DNA from: Methanobacteriota archaeon
GTDB taxonomy: Archaea > Thermoplasmatota > Thermoplasmata > Methanomassiliicoccales > Methanomethylophilaceae
NCBI GenBank assembly: GCA_023402275.1
Contig: JAEXCH010000004.1
Span: 92,091-156,090 of the forward strand
Length of the DNA: 64,000 nucleotides
Direction: 5' to 3'
Positions 1 through 8,326 of this stretch are shown here, in pieces. Numbering within the stretch: position 1 is the first letter of the stretch; each line of letters starts with the position of its first letter. Under the pieces are notes generated by a model. The model saw nothing but the letters and a program-made list of their open reading frames with translations, made no database searches and was not told the DNA's origin. Made by a program: the position numbers and the translations under genes.

Positions 1-285
1 GAAGAGCATCATCAGACATGCAAGGCTGTCGATGTAGAATCCCAGATTGAGCTGGAAATCACCTATCGCGAACCATGTTATCGACATCGTATAATATCCG
101 GGATCGGCGTATGCCGCGGATGTGAAGAACTCGTAGGCGATCAGTATCGACATAACGCATGCGAAAAGCGCACCGAATATCGCTACAGGACCTCCGCCCT
201 CAGGCATCTTCTTTCCGAAGAAACCTACGATCACGAAACATAGCATAGGGACCAGCGGGACCAACCAAGTGTATTCTATGAACAT
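1..285 (-). CDS. fpoL: FpoL/NuoL-like proton-pumping subunit, 5' part only
   Basis: First 95 codons of the antiporter-like subunit L of a complex I-type, F420H2 dehydrogenase-like membrane complex; the gene runs off the left edge. The ATG at 285 lies 2 nt after the fpoK stop. Two hydrophobic helices are visible (about residues 7-22 and 36-51), followed by the family-typical stretch GFYIDSLACLMM near residues 82-93. It is the last visible gene of the fpo run, so fpoM and fpoN probably follow outside the window. Confidence 0.9.
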   Translation of the reverse strand, partial: MFIEYTWLVPLVPMLCFVIVGFFGKKMPEGGGPVAIFGALFACVMSILIAYEFFTSAAYADPGYYTMSITWFAIGDFQLNLGFYIDSLACLMMLF

Positions 286-287
286 CT

Positions 288-590
288 TTACCACCTCATT
301 GATGTGAGGTTGTCAGCCTCGATGGTCTTTCTCATCTTGTAAGCGTTGAGCAATATCGCTATTCCCACAGCGACCTCTGCCGCTGCTACGGATATCGACA
401 TTATTACGAACACCTGCCCAAGTACATCAGTGGTGAATGCAGAGAACACGATGAAGTTGATATTGGCTGCATTGAGCATGAGCTCGATACACATCAACAC
501 CACTATCGTGTTATTCTTCACCACTACACCATACGCTCCGATCGCGAAGAGTATGGCAGCGAATATCAGGTAGACCTCAATTGGAATCAT
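288..590 (-). CDS. fpoK: FpoK/NuoK-like subunit
   Basis: 100-aa integral membrane subunit K of the Fpo/complex I-type proton pump. Three hydrophobic helices are visible (about residues 4-24, 28-50 and 58-84), with the conserved intramembrane glutamates in CIELMLNAANINF and in the AAAEVAVGIAILL helix, which belong to the proton-transfer chain in this family. Length is normal. It overlaps the fpoJ2 end by 14 nt and ends in TAA just before fpoL. Confidence 0.92.
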   Translation of the reverse strand: MIPIEVYLIFAAILFAIGAYGVVVKNNTIVVLMCIELMLNAANINFIVFSAFTTDVLGQVFVIMSISVAAAEVAVGIAILLNAYKMRKTIEADNLTSMRW

Positions 591-870
591 CGTGATCTTC
601 CTCCTCTCTCGCTATACACACACCACCGATCATGGCACCGAACATCAGTAGGGCCAAGATCAACAGCAGCGGGCCGTATTTCTCAAACAGGGCATAGTTG
701 AGTGAATTGGGATCGAGATCCCCGTTCTCATCAACGTCACCTTCGAACGGAATACCCTCAGGGGAGTCGTTCGTGACATAGTCGTCCCAGTCGGTTGCAA
801 GCACCGATGCGGCAAGCACCGTCAGCAGCAACGCGGATACGCATATGCCTATCGCGACCTTCTTATTCAT
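577..870 (-). CDS. fpoJ: FpoJ C-terminal part (second NuoJ-like polypeptide)
   Basis: 97-aa protein in the position of the C-terminal half of NuoJ. It has an N-terminal helix (about residues 5-25), an acidic Asp/Asn/Glu-rich loop outside the membrane and a second helix (about 67-86). I chose the ATG at 870 over an upstream GTG at 879 because GGAGTGTGAT precedes it. It overlaps the end of fpoJ1 by 8 nt. NuoJ is commonly split in two in archaeal Fpo operons, so this is not decay. The acidic loop is poorly conserved, so the call rests mainly on gene order. Confidence 0.75.
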   Translation of the reverse strand: MNKKVAIGICVSALLLTVLAASVLATDWDDYVTNDSPEGIPFEGDVDENGDLDPNSLNYALFEKYGPLLLILALLMFGAMIGGVCIAREEEDHDDSN

Positions 871-1201
871 CTGTATCACACTCCGTACGCATGATATACC
901 TTCTTGTCAGCATGATGCTGAATGCGAACAATATAGTGATCGCACCGACATAGACCAGCATCTGTATCACACCTATGAACTCCGCCTCAAGGAAGAAGTA
1001 GGTGACAGCGACGCAAACGAACACGAGTGCAAGATAGAATGCACTGTGAACCACTTCCTTCACTGTCACGACATAGATGGACGCTGCTATTGCGATCGCG
1101 GCCAATACGACAAAGGCCACGAGGTCTGTGTTCGCCCAGAGGTACCCCATTATCTCGCAGAATCCATTCCATAGATTGTGTAGGATCGCCATTATATCCA
1201 T
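863..1201 (-). CDS. fpoJ: FpoJ N-terminal part (NuoJ-like)
   Basis: 112-aa membrane protein matching the N-terminal half of NuoJ. Three hydrophobic segments are visible (about residues 27-46, 51-70 and 76-97). The stretch VHSAFYLALVFVCVAVTYF followed by EFIGVIQMLVYVGAI is the NuoJ signature, with the pi-bulge helix region that couples quinone-site chemistry to pumping in complex I. The ATG overlaps the fpoI stop by one base, and GAGGTG sits just upstream as ribosome binding site. Confidence 0.92.
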   Translation of the reverse strand: MDIMAILHNLWNGFCEIMGYLWANTDLVAFVVLAAIAIAASIYVVTVKEVVHSAFYLALVFVCVAVTYFFLEAEFIGVIQMLVYVGAITILFAFSIMLTRRYIMRTECDTDE

Positions 1202-1944
1202 TATAGCACCTCGTTAATGTGAAGGGCATCCTTGGGACAGTCCTCCACGCAATTCTCACAGCATATACAGGTGTCATTGTTGAATTCGGGATACAGAATC
1301 GGTCTTCCCTTTTCATTGACCCCGTGCTCCACCATCTTTACGGCGTTAACAGGGCACACCTTCTCACATTTCTTGCAGCTTATGCATTTGGCTGCATCGA
1401 GGACAGGTCTGTCGGTCATGAACGGTGAGATCCTCCTCTCGGGGTTACCGTTCGCTATATCAGACATCAACGTCTGCTCGAGCTTGACCTCCATCTTCTC
1501 GGTTATGCCATCGTACATAAGTCTCTTGGGACCGTATATGAGGTCCTCCCTTGTGTACTCCGCAAGTTCTATCTCGGGAGTGACGGTCATTGCATCCACC
1601 GGGCAGTATTCTGCACAGTATCCGCACATCGCACACCTTCCGACATTCACCTGCGGCCTCTTGACCTTCTCACCTGCGTCGTTCTCTGTCTCCACAAGCT
1701 TTATGCATGCTGTAGGACACATCTTGACGCACATGCCGCATGCTACGCACTGATCGAACCTGAGTCCGGGGCGTCCGCGGTAATTCTCCGGCATCCACAG
1801 TTTCTCATATGGATAGAGAATGGTGACCGGTCTGTGTATGGTCGTCTTACCGAGCATCCTGAGGACCTTCCCTATGGGTTTAACGACCCACAGGCGTTTT
1901 GCCGGATTCCTCGGATATGTCTCCAAGTACTCTTTCTTGGCCAT
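1201..1944 (-). CDS. fpoI: FpoI-like subunit with four [4Fe-4S] cluster motifs
   Basis: 247-aa iron-sulfur subunit I of the Fpo complex, which in this family carries electrons between the input module and FpoB. The N-terminal half has the usual two CxxCxxCxxxCP motifs (Cys66/69/72/76 and 104/107/110/114). Unlike typical FpoI/NuoI there is a further roughly 85-residue domain with two more complete motifs (Cys187/190/193/197 and 226/229/232/236), i.e. a fused 2x[4Fe-4S] ferredoxin. The run begins at fpoA with no fpoF visible. I infer that the extra domain accepts electrons from ferredoxin or another donor in place of FpoF. Confidence 0.93.
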   Translation of the reverse strand: MAKKEYLETYPRNPAKRLWVVKPIGKVLRMLGKTTIHRPVTILYPYEKLWMPENYRGRPGLRFDQCVACGMCVKMCPTACIKLVETENDAGEKVKRPQVNVGRCAMCGYCAEYCPVDAMTVTPEIELAEYTREDLIYGPKRLMYDGITEKMEVKLEQTLMSDIANGNPERRISPFMTDRPVLDAAKCISCKKCEKVCPVNAVKMVEHGVNEKGRPILYPEFNNDTCICCENCVEDCPKDALHINEVL

Positions 1945-3116
1945 CAGAATATTCCTCCTAACTTAAGCAACAACACGACTGCCAGGTTCAGTACCGATAG
2001 CGGCATGAACACCTTCCATCCGATGTTGACTATCTGATCCGTCCTCACACGGGCGAGTGCTCCTCTCAACACGATCATTATGAAGAACACGAACCACGCC
2101 TTGGCGAGGAACACTATCTCGGGGATCCATCCGTTGGCGGTCTCACCTGCGAACGGTATCAACCATCCTCCCAGGTACATTATGACCACCATGGCGCATG
2201 AGACATAACCTCTCATGTAATCCGCCAGCATGATAAGACCCCATTTCATTCCTGCGTACTCGGTCTGCCATCCTTCGACAAGTTCCGCTTCCGCTTCGGC
2301 GATATCGAACGGTACACGTTCCGCTTCCGCGGTAGCACAGAATATGAAGGTGATGAAACCGATTATCTGGGGTATGAAGTACCAAACCGTATCGAACTGA
2401 GCATTGACGATATCATTGATATTGAAACTTCCAGCCATGAGACATGTGGTAGCTATCATGATAAGCATCGGGACCTCGTAAGAGATCATCAGTTCGGCGG
2501 CCCTCATACCACCGATAAGTGAGTATTTGTTGTTCTGCGCCCATCCTGAGACCAGAATGAAGAACGGGGCAAGTGCGAACAACGCCATAATTATCAGAAG
2601 ACCTGTTCCGTAATCTACGACGAACCACCTCGGGGAGAGGGGGATCATACATGCGATGAGCATCGATGTACCGATGATCAGGGACACGGTCCACATGTAC
2701 GTCATCTTGTCGACCTTTCTCGGGATGACGTTCTCTTTCATGAAGGTCTTGAACCCATCGGCCAGACACTGCATGAATCCTTTCAGTCCGATCATGGTAC
2801 CTCTTCTGTCCATGATCCTACCGAGGACCTTACGTTCCATCCACAATGATAGCAGAGTGACGACGAAGGCCACGAGGAATATTATCACCATGAACAGTAC
2901 CAGGGCGAACATGTTGACCACTTCGTCCGATACCAGCCATATTGATATCCCGTTGCCGGGGAAAAGAAGGTTTATCAGCCAGGCTATGAGACCTCCGAGG
3001 ATCTCCCACAGTTTGTATGATATGTCGAATGGAAGGTTGTACGCATCATAAGGATAGAATGGGTTGGCCATTATGTCCTTGAATTGTATCCAATCCAGAA
3101 TACTTCCGCCAGCCAT
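1944..3116 (-). CDS. fpoH: FpoH/NuoH-like membrane subunit
   Basis: 390-aa polytopic membrane protein (eight or more hydrophobic segments), subunit H of the complex, which forms the lipid-side part of the quinone or methanophenazine site and connects it to the pumps. Conserved loops are visible: ERKVLGRIMDRRG near residue 92 and PFDIAEAEAELVEGWQTEY near residue 270, both diagnostic of NuoH. Its TGA overlaps the fpoI ATG, and the first 40 residues extend beyond bacterial NuoH. Confidence 0.95.
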   Translation of the reverse strand: MAGGSILDWIQFKDIMANPFYPYDAYNLPFDISYKLWEILGGLIAWLINLLFPGNGISIWLVSDEVVNMFALVLFMVIIFLVAFVVTLLSLWMERKVLGRIMDRRGTMIGLKGFMQCLADGFKTFMKENVIPRKVDKMTYMWTVSLIIGTSMLIACMIPLSPRWFVVDYGTGLLIIMALFALAPFFILVSGWAQNNKYSLIGGMRAAELMISYEVPMLIMIATTCLMAGSFNINDIVNAQFDTVWYFIPQIIGFITFIFCATAEAERVPFDIAEAEAELVEGWQTEYAGMKWGLIMLADYMRGYVSCAMVVIMYLGGWLIPFAGETANGWIPEIVFLAKAWFVFFIMIVLRGALARVRTDQIVNIGWKVFMPLSVLNLAVVLLLKLGGIF

Positions 3117-3120
3117 ATTA

Positions 3121-4266
3121 TCACCTGTCGGTCTCTCCCAGACACATGTCTATCATGGCCATGATGGCGGGAACGTCAGCTATCCTGCTTCCCTGCACCA
3201 GCGGTTTGGCGGCCGATACATTCACAAATATCGGACTACGGACCTTCAACCTATACGGTTTGTCTGTTCCGTCCGACATGAGATACATCATGGATTCTCC
3301 TCTCGGGTCCTCCAATCTGGTGAACGCTCTTCCTGCCGGGACCTTTGACGGTACCTTCAGTCTGTAAGGGGCGTTCTTTCCGATGGCCTTGACCTTCTGC
3401 AGCGTCTGTTTTATTATCTTACAGGACTGGAACATCTCCTCTATCCTTACCATGTATCTTGAATACGAATCCCCGTCATTGAGGACAGGGACCTCGAAGT
3501 CCAACTTATCATAGTTGTCATAGGGGTCATCGCGGCGTATGTCGAAGTCCACACCGTTTCCTCTCATGGCGGGTCCGGTTATTCCCAGATTGGCGCATGC
3601 CTCCCTGGTCAGTATTCCGGTCCCTTTCATCCTTGAGACAAATATGGATGAGTCATCGATCATCGCGATGATGTCCCACATTGCCTTCTCGAAACGCTCG
3701 ACGCATCTCATGGTATACATTGCGAACTCATCATCGATATCGTTCCTTACTCCTCCGATACGGGGGAAGTTCGTTGTCATCCTTGCACCGCAAAGTCTGA
3801 CGTTCAGATCCATGAAGAATTCCCTCTCCCTCATTGACCATAGGAAAACGGTCAGGTTACCGAGATCGGTACCTACTGCCGCCAGCCACATTAGGTGGGA
3901 TTGGATACGACAGATCTCATCTGCCATTACCCTTATGTATTTCGCTTTCTCGGGTATGTCGATGCCCAGCGCCTTCTCCACCGTCATACAGTAGAGGTGG
4001 GTGTATGTCATGGATGCCGCGTAACAGAGACGGTCCGCCATCGGTATGATCTTTGGATACGTCCTGTTCTCGCACTCCTTCTCCCATCCTCTGTGCAGGT
4101 ATCCTATGATAGGTTCTGCATCTGTCACTATCTCTCCGTCCAGTTGGGCCTTGAGGGTCCAAAGTCCGTGCGAGAAGGGGTGCTGCGGGCCCATGATGAC
4201 CCACATCTTGTCCGTGTTAATGGTGGAGGTCTCGGCCTTAATGTCTATAATATCCTTGGACATCAT
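3121..4266 (-). CDS. fpoD: FpoD/NuoD-like 49-kDa subunit
   Basis: 381-aa peripheral subunit D, related to the large subunit of [NiFe] hydrogenases and forming the electron-acceptor site together with FpoB and FpoH. Visible family features are GPQHPFSHGLWTLKAQLDGE near the N-terminus (quinone-site loop with His), the stretch IGYLHRGWEK and the C-terminal DVPAIMAMIDMCLGETDR. No Ni-binding CxxC pairs are seen, as expected for a Fpo/Nuo protein rather than a hydrogenase. The ATG overlaps the fpoC stop; a second ATG at 4263 is an alternative start. Confidence 0.95.
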   Translation of the reverse strand: MMSKDIIDIKAETSTINTDKMWVIMGPQHPFSHGLWTLKAQLDGEIVTDAEPIIGYLHRGWEKECENRTYPKIIPMADRLCYAASMTYTHLYCMTVEKALGIDIPEKAKYIRVMADEICRIQSHLMWLAAVGTDLGNLTVFLWSMREREFFMDLNVRLCGARMTTNFPRIGGVRNDIDDEFAMYTMRCVERFEKAMWDIIAMIDDSSIFVSRMKGTGILTREACANLGITGPAMRGNGVDFDIRRDDPYDNYDKLDFEVPVLNDGDSYSRYMVRIEEMFQSCKIIKQTLQKVKAIGKNAPYRLKVPSKVPAGRAFTRLEDPRGESMMYLMSDGTDKPYRLKVRSPIFVNVSAAKPLVQGSRIADVPAIMAMIDMCLGETDR

Positions 4267-4733
4267 TCCTGCCCCCTTAGTTTGTATGATTTCCTGAATG
4301 GATAGAATTCGTATGTCTCAGGGGTCAGCAGTCTCTGGAGTTTCGGGTGTCCGTCGAATATCACTCCGAACAACTCGTATGTCTCCCTCTCGTGCCAGTT
4401 CCCTCCGACCCATATGTCCGCAACGGACCTTACATGAAGATCGTCGTTGGGAAGGTCGGTCGTGATCTCTATCATTACTCCGTTGTAATAATTGGTCAGG
4501 TGATAGATGACCTCTACGCGGTCGATCATGTCGTTACCCATTATGGATGTCGCATGTTCGAAGGACAGGTTGTCGTGTATGTACTTACATAGGTCATAGA
4601 TGACATCCTTCTCCACTTTGGCGTAGACTCTCCTCTCCTCGGTCCTTGTGACCTCGACCTTGCCGGGGAATCTTCCGGGAAGGAGACCTGCTATCTCTTG
4701 GACCGATGGGGTCTGATATATTTCGTCAGTCAT
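4263..4733 (-). CDS. fpoC: FpoC/NuoC-like 30-kDa subunit
   Basis: 156-aa peripheral subunit C. The conserved NuoC motif, with GNWHERETYELFGVIFDGHPKL followed by LLTPETYEFYPFRKSY, lies in the C-terminal half. I chose the ATG at 4733, directly after the fpoB stop; the open frame extends upstream but only inside fpoB. It binds no cofactor itself in this family and helps anchor FpoB and FpoD in the peripheral arm. Confidence 0.92.
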   Translation of the reverse strand: MTDEIYQTPSVQEIAGLLPGRFPGKVEVTRTEERRVYAKVEKDVIYDLCKYIHDNLSFEHATSIMGNDMIDRVEVIYHLTNYYNGVMIEITTDLPNDDLHVRSVADIWVGGNWHERETYELFGVIFDGHPKLQRLLTPETYEFYPFRKSYKLRGQE

Positions 4734-4735
4734 GA

Positions 4736-5299
4736 TCAGTCCTCCAGGAATACTCCTCTTCTGAAGTAATCGTTGATCTTCTTCTGCAGGAGCATGAAAC
4801 CATCTATCATGGCGTCCGGTCTTGCCGGGCATCCAGGTATGTATATGTCAACGGGGACTATCTGATCCAGACCCTGTACGGTATTGTATGAATCATACCA
4901 AGGACCGCCGGATATGGCACATTCTCCCATTGCCACCACCCACTTGGGGTTAGGTATCTGCTCATAGAGACGCCTCAGATCGGGGCGTATCTTCTTGGAT
5001 ATCCATCCATTGACCAGAAGTATATCGGTCTGTCTCGGGGACGACCTGTATATCATACCATAACGCTCTGCATCGAAACGGGGCGCGGATGATGCGGCCA
5101 TCTCAAGGGCGCAGCATGCCAGTCCCCAGTGCAGCGGGTGCATGGAGTTCCTCATAGCCCATGACCATATAGGTCCGGTGAGCTTGTCTACAGTCTTTTT
5201 CGTGCCGGCAGAGAGAAGATCATTGATCATGGCCGAAGACCATGTCATGAACTCATCCTTGCTCATAGCAACAGCATGGGGATAGAGACTCATATCCAT
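4736..5299 (-). CDS. fpoB: FpoB/NuoB-like 20-kDa iron-sulfur subunit
   Basis: 187-aa subunit that carries the terminal [4Fe-4S] cluster (N2 type) next to the quinone or methanophenazine site. The tandem cysteines in WGLACCALEMAA, the Cys in AMGECAISGGPW and the Cys in YIPGCPARPDA form the expected four-ligand set. The ATG at 5299 has GGAGG 8 nt upstream and overlaps fpoA by 10 nt; upstream in-frame codons lie inside fpoA and are not needed. Confidence 0.95.
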   Translation of the reverse strand: MDMSLYPHAVAMSKDEFMTWSSAMINDLLSAGTKKTVDKLTGPIWSWAMRNSMHPLHWGLACCALEMAASSAPRFDAERYGMIYRSSPRQTDILLVNGWISKKIRPDLRRLYEQIPNPKWVVAMGECAISGGPWYDSYNTVQGLDQIVPVDIYIPGCPARPDAMIDGFMLLQKKINDYFRRGVFLED

Positions 5300-5652
5300 A
5301 CGGTTTCCTCCTTTTTGAGTGCGTATGCGACTCCGAGAATTAGTATGCTCAAGAACAGAAGCATCCATACGGTCGCCATGGTCGAAAGACCAGAGAAGGC
5401 TACGGCCCAGATCATAAGGAATGTTGCGACCAGATCAAAGACCACGAAAATAATAGCAAAAGCGTAGTATTGGAATTTGAACTGGACGTGAGCATCCCCA
5501 ATGGGTTCAGAACCGCACTCGTATGTATTCTCCATCCACTGAGTAGGCTTTCTCGGTCTAATGAACCTCGAAGTCAGCCATGCCAAAGGTGCGAAGCCGA
5601 AGGCCAAAAGGCCAACGACAACCAATGGTATGTAGGACACAACTAGTGACAT
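5290..5652 (-). CDS. fpoA: FpoA/NuoA-like membrane subunit
   Basis: 120-aa membrane subunit with three hydrophobic helices (about residues 7-28, 60-84 and 90-110) and the family signature MENTYECGSEPIGDAHVQFKFQYY, whose cysteine lies on the loop that changes conformation during complex I turnover. It is the first gene of the fpo run. The ATG at 5652 lies about 25 bases after a TATA box, so the mRNA is probably leaderless or nearly so. Confidence 0.95.
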   Translation of the reverse strand: MSLVVSYIPLVVVGLLAFGFAPLAWLTSRFIRPRKPTQWMENTYECGSEPIGDAHVQFKFQYYAFAIIFVVFDLVATFLMIWAVAFSGLSTMATVWMLLFLSILILGVAYALKKEETVWI

Positions 5653-5673
5653 TAAGGTTTCGCATGCCTTCTT

Positions 5674-5702
5674 TAATATATAATGTTTGCAGACGCGCGC
5701 TC
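5674..5702 (-). promoter_or_regulatory. fpo operon promoter: TATA box plus upstream GC-rich element
   Basis: On the minus strand ATTATATATTA (5685-5675) forms a clear TATA box about 25 nt before the fpoA ATG. Ten bases further upstream is GAGCGCGCG (5702-5694), a GC-rich word that recurs in related form next to three other promoters in this window. Confidence 0.6.
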
Positions 5703-5709
5703 GTCATTC

Positions 5710-5718
5710 TTTATAAAT
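5710..5718 (+). promoter_or_regulatory. TATA box of proC
   Basis: TTTATAAAT lies about 55 nt before the proC ATG, giving a predicted transcription start near 5740 and a short leader. It is back to back with the fpo promoter. Confidence 0.5.
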
Positions 5719-5768
5719 GGCTATTCGATGTTTTATTACTCACGACCGCTTTACGGAGTTGGATAGAT

Positions 5769-6575
5769 ATGTCAGCGAAAATAGGTTTCATCGGTGCCGG
5801 AAGGATGGCAGAGGCAATGATCAAGGGCTTGCTCTTCCAAGAGTTGTACACAGAAGAGGAGATAATCGCCTGTGCCCCCAGCAAAGAGACCCGTGAACGG
5901 GTAGCCAGCAATCTAGGGATAACCATGTATGAGAACGCATCGGAGGTCGCTTCCAGAACGGATGTCCTTGTTCTTGCTATCAAGCCCAAGCTCATATCCG
6001 GTCTGTTCGAGGATGAGGGATTGGCATTGGGATCCCGGCATCTGTTGATCAGCATAGCCGCCGGGATCAGGATAAGTGCTTTAGAATCATATGTGCCAGA
6101 CACACGAATTGTGAGGGTTATGCCCAATCATTGCTGCATGGTAATGGAGGGTGCATCCGGATTTTCAAGAGGAAACAGGGCCACAGATGAGGATATGGAG
6201 ACCGTTTACGAGATATTATCATCGATAGGGTTGGCGATAGAGGTCGCAGAGGAGGATCTTGACGCAGTCACTGGGGTCTGCGGAAGCTCCCCCGCATTCA
6301 TGTACATGTTCGCCGAGGCCATAGCCAAGGTCGGTGCTGAGAACGGCCTTTCCGAGGACATAGCATTAGAATTTGCGGCCCAATCTATGGTGGGGGCGGG
6401 AAGGATGATGCTCGAGACAGGGATGAGTCCGAAGGAGCTTGTTGACAGCGTCTGTTCTCCCGGAGGGACCACCATAGAGGGAGTGAAGGTCTTGGAGGAC
6501 AGGGGTTTCGACAAGACCGTTCAAGAATCGATAAGGGCCGTGATCAAGAAGTCTAGGTCGATGGGCAGCAGCTGA
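5769..6575 (+). CDS. proC: Pyrroline-5-carboxylate reductase
   Basis: 268-aa cytosolic enzyme that reduces 1-pyrroline-5-carboxylate to proline with NAD(P)H. The N-terminal Rossmann motif KIGFIGAGRMAEAM (residues 4-17) and the C-terminal signature ELVDSVCSPGGTTIEGVKVLE (near residues 222-242) are intact, and the length is normal. The frame is open further upstream, but homology begins at the ATG at 5769. It stands alone between the divergent fpo operon and the convergent radical SAM gene. Confidence 0.93.
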   Translation: MSAKIGFIGAGRMAEAMIKGLLFQELYTEEEIIACAPSKETRERVASNLGITMYENASEVASRTDVLVLAIKPKLISGLFEDEGLALGSRHLLISIAAGIRISALESYVPDTRIVRVMPNHCCMVMEGASGFSRGNRATDEDMETVYEILSSIGLAIEVAEEDLDAVTGVCGSSPAFMYMFAEAIAKVGAENGLSEDIALEFAAQSMVGAGRMMLETGMSPKELVDSVCSPGGTTIEGVKVLEDRGFDKTVQESIRAVIKKSRSMGSS

Positions 6576-6600
6576 TACCGCCCTATCTTCATTTCTATTA

Positions 6601-8325
6601 TTACCTTATAATAGAGCGCAACAACCCTCGTACGACACGAGGGGAGTTCCTCCATATCGAACCCGCATCCCAATCGAGATTGTTCTTATCGCATACGGTG
6701 GAGTTCATCAGGCTTACGCCCTCCGCCTTGATATCCCATAGTCTTGATTCCCTTTCCTCTTGGTCGGATATAAGCATTATCTCATCCACCCTGTGCATGA
6801 GCGAACGGGCGATCTCCGCCCTCTCGATCCTATTGTCCATGACCTCCTTGGATATCCTTGATGATTCGAACTCCATCCTTGCAAGTTCTATACCTGCATC
6901 ATAGGACGTCTCCGCTATCATGTCCCTGTCCATCCATTTTGTCTCATATGACAGAACATGTTTCCACGAGGGATTCTCAAGCAGCCTCTTATGTTCCTCC
7001 AACGTTCTGGCGAAGAATCTGTATCCCCATTTTTCGGGTTCCTCGAACACCCTGCTTCCTGGATCTACAAAAGGTGCGAAGGGTGCATTGTAGATGAATA
7101 GATCATCATCCTTATCGACAAGCCCCCACAATTTCTTTGATATCTTTGCGCTCTCGATCGCCGATTCCCTGGTCTGGAATGGAAGACCCGTCATGTAGAA
7201 CAGATCGAATCTGCTGCAACCATTCCTGAATGCAGATGACAGAGAATGCTCTATAGCTTCGTTGGAATATCCTTTACCGAGAGGGAACCTGACCGATTCA
7301 TCATGGGAATCAGGAGAGAACTCTATGCTCCATCCTCCTTCGAATGCCTTGTCCAACATGCTGAAGTATTCATCCCCTGCTCCGTTGAAAAGTTCCACTA
7401 CCACATGATTCTCTATCCCTCTGTCCTTGACCTCTTTCAGGAATCTTTCGGCATATCCCATGCTGTGTTGTCTGAGGTCGCCGACGATGAATATCGGGGT
7501 GTCAAGATAGCTCTGGATGGTCTCCATGTCCTCGGCAAGCTTCTCAGGACTTCTGTATGCAGGTGCCTTCCTGCATGCTACCTTGCCGTTGGCGAAGTTG
7601 GACCCTCCGCATTCCGCACAGTTTAATGAACAACCCCTTACCGTGAACACCGATGTCAATGGTAATTTGTCCCAACCGAACCATGGCAGTGCTCCTTTTA
7701 TGTCCATGTGTTTCAGGACATTCTTTATCATAGTCCCATAATCGAATTTTATATCGTCCAGTGTCTCAAGGGAGTAGGTTATGCCGTTATTGTGTACCTT
7801 TCCGTTATCATCCTTCCAGACAAGATTTGGGACGGTAGAGAGGTCCTTCCCTTCCTTCAGGGCGTTCATCATCATGACCGTCGGCTCCTCTGTTGTATCC
7901 CCTCTCATGACCAGATCTATCTCCGGAAGGTTGATCAGTTCCTCCCAGAAATAGGAGGATGTGAACCCTCCCACCTCGACCTTGGAGTCAGGATGATATT
8001 TCTTTACGAGTTTTGCTATCTCCGTTGCCCCATGTACATGCGGCATCCAGTGGAGGTCGATCGCGAAGACATCCGCATTCAGCGACCTTATCCTCTTCTC
8101 CACGTCGAACTTATCGTCCTGGAGCATCTGCACCGCAAGGTTAACGATCCTTGTCTTGAAACCCGCGGCTTCCAGATGAGAGGATATTGTCATGAAACCG
8201 ATGGGATACATCTCGAACACAGGTGACGAAGGGATAACATCGCTTACAGGCCCATAGAATATGGGTTTCTTCCTGAAGTCATAAACGCTGGGCGCATGCA
8301 TGAATATGACGTCTGAACGTGCCAT
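6601..8325 (-). CDS. B12-binding domain/radical SAM protein
   Basis: 574-aa protein with an N-terminal cobalamin-binding-like Rossmann region (about residues 1-175, with a YPIGFMTISSHLEAAGF stretch) and a radical SAM core whose cluster motif is Cys232-x3-Cys236-x2-Cys239 (RGCSLNCAECGGS). It resembles the archaeal Ta0216-type B12/radical SAM family of unknown substrate. I chose the ATG at 8325, two bases after the uppS stop region, because GGTGAG precedes it; a GTG at 8334 is the alternative. It is the last gene of the folD-kptA-mmp11-uppS unit. Methylation or rearrangement chemistry is inference only. Confidence 0.8.
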   Translation of the reverse strand: MARSDVIFMHAPSVYDFRKKPIFYGPVSDVIPSSPVFEMYPIGFMTISSHLEAAGFKTRIVNLAVQMLQDDKFDVEKRIRSLNADVFAIDLHWMPHVHGATEIAKLVKKYHPDSKVEVGGFTSSYFWEELINLPEIDLVMRGDTTEEPTVMMMNALKEGKDLSTVPNLVWKDDNGKVHNNGITYSLETLDDIKFDYGTMIKNVLKHMDIKGALPWFGWDKLPLTSVFTVRGCSLNCAECGGSNFANGKVACRKAPAYRSPEKLAEDMETIQSYLDTPIFIVGDLRQHSMGYAERFLKEVKDRGIENHVVVELFNGAGDEYFSMLDKAFEGGWSIEFSPDSHDESVRFPLGKGYSNEAIEHSLSSAFRNGCSRFDLFYMTGLPFQTRESAIESAKISKKLWGLVDKDDDLFIYNAPFAPFVDPGSRVFEEPEKWGYRFFARTLEEHKRLLENPSWKHVLSYETKWMDRDMIAETSYDAGIELARMEFESSRISKEVMDNRIERAEIARSLMHRVDEIMLISDQEERESRLWDIKAEGVSLMNSTVCDKNNLDWDAGSIWRNSPRVVRGLLRSIIR

Positions 8326-8326
8326 C

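Noticed and set aside
577..1201. Frameshifted fpoJ pseudogene
   Set aside because: Split NuoJ homologs are common in archaeal Fpo operons, and both parts have their own start codon and ribosome binding site.
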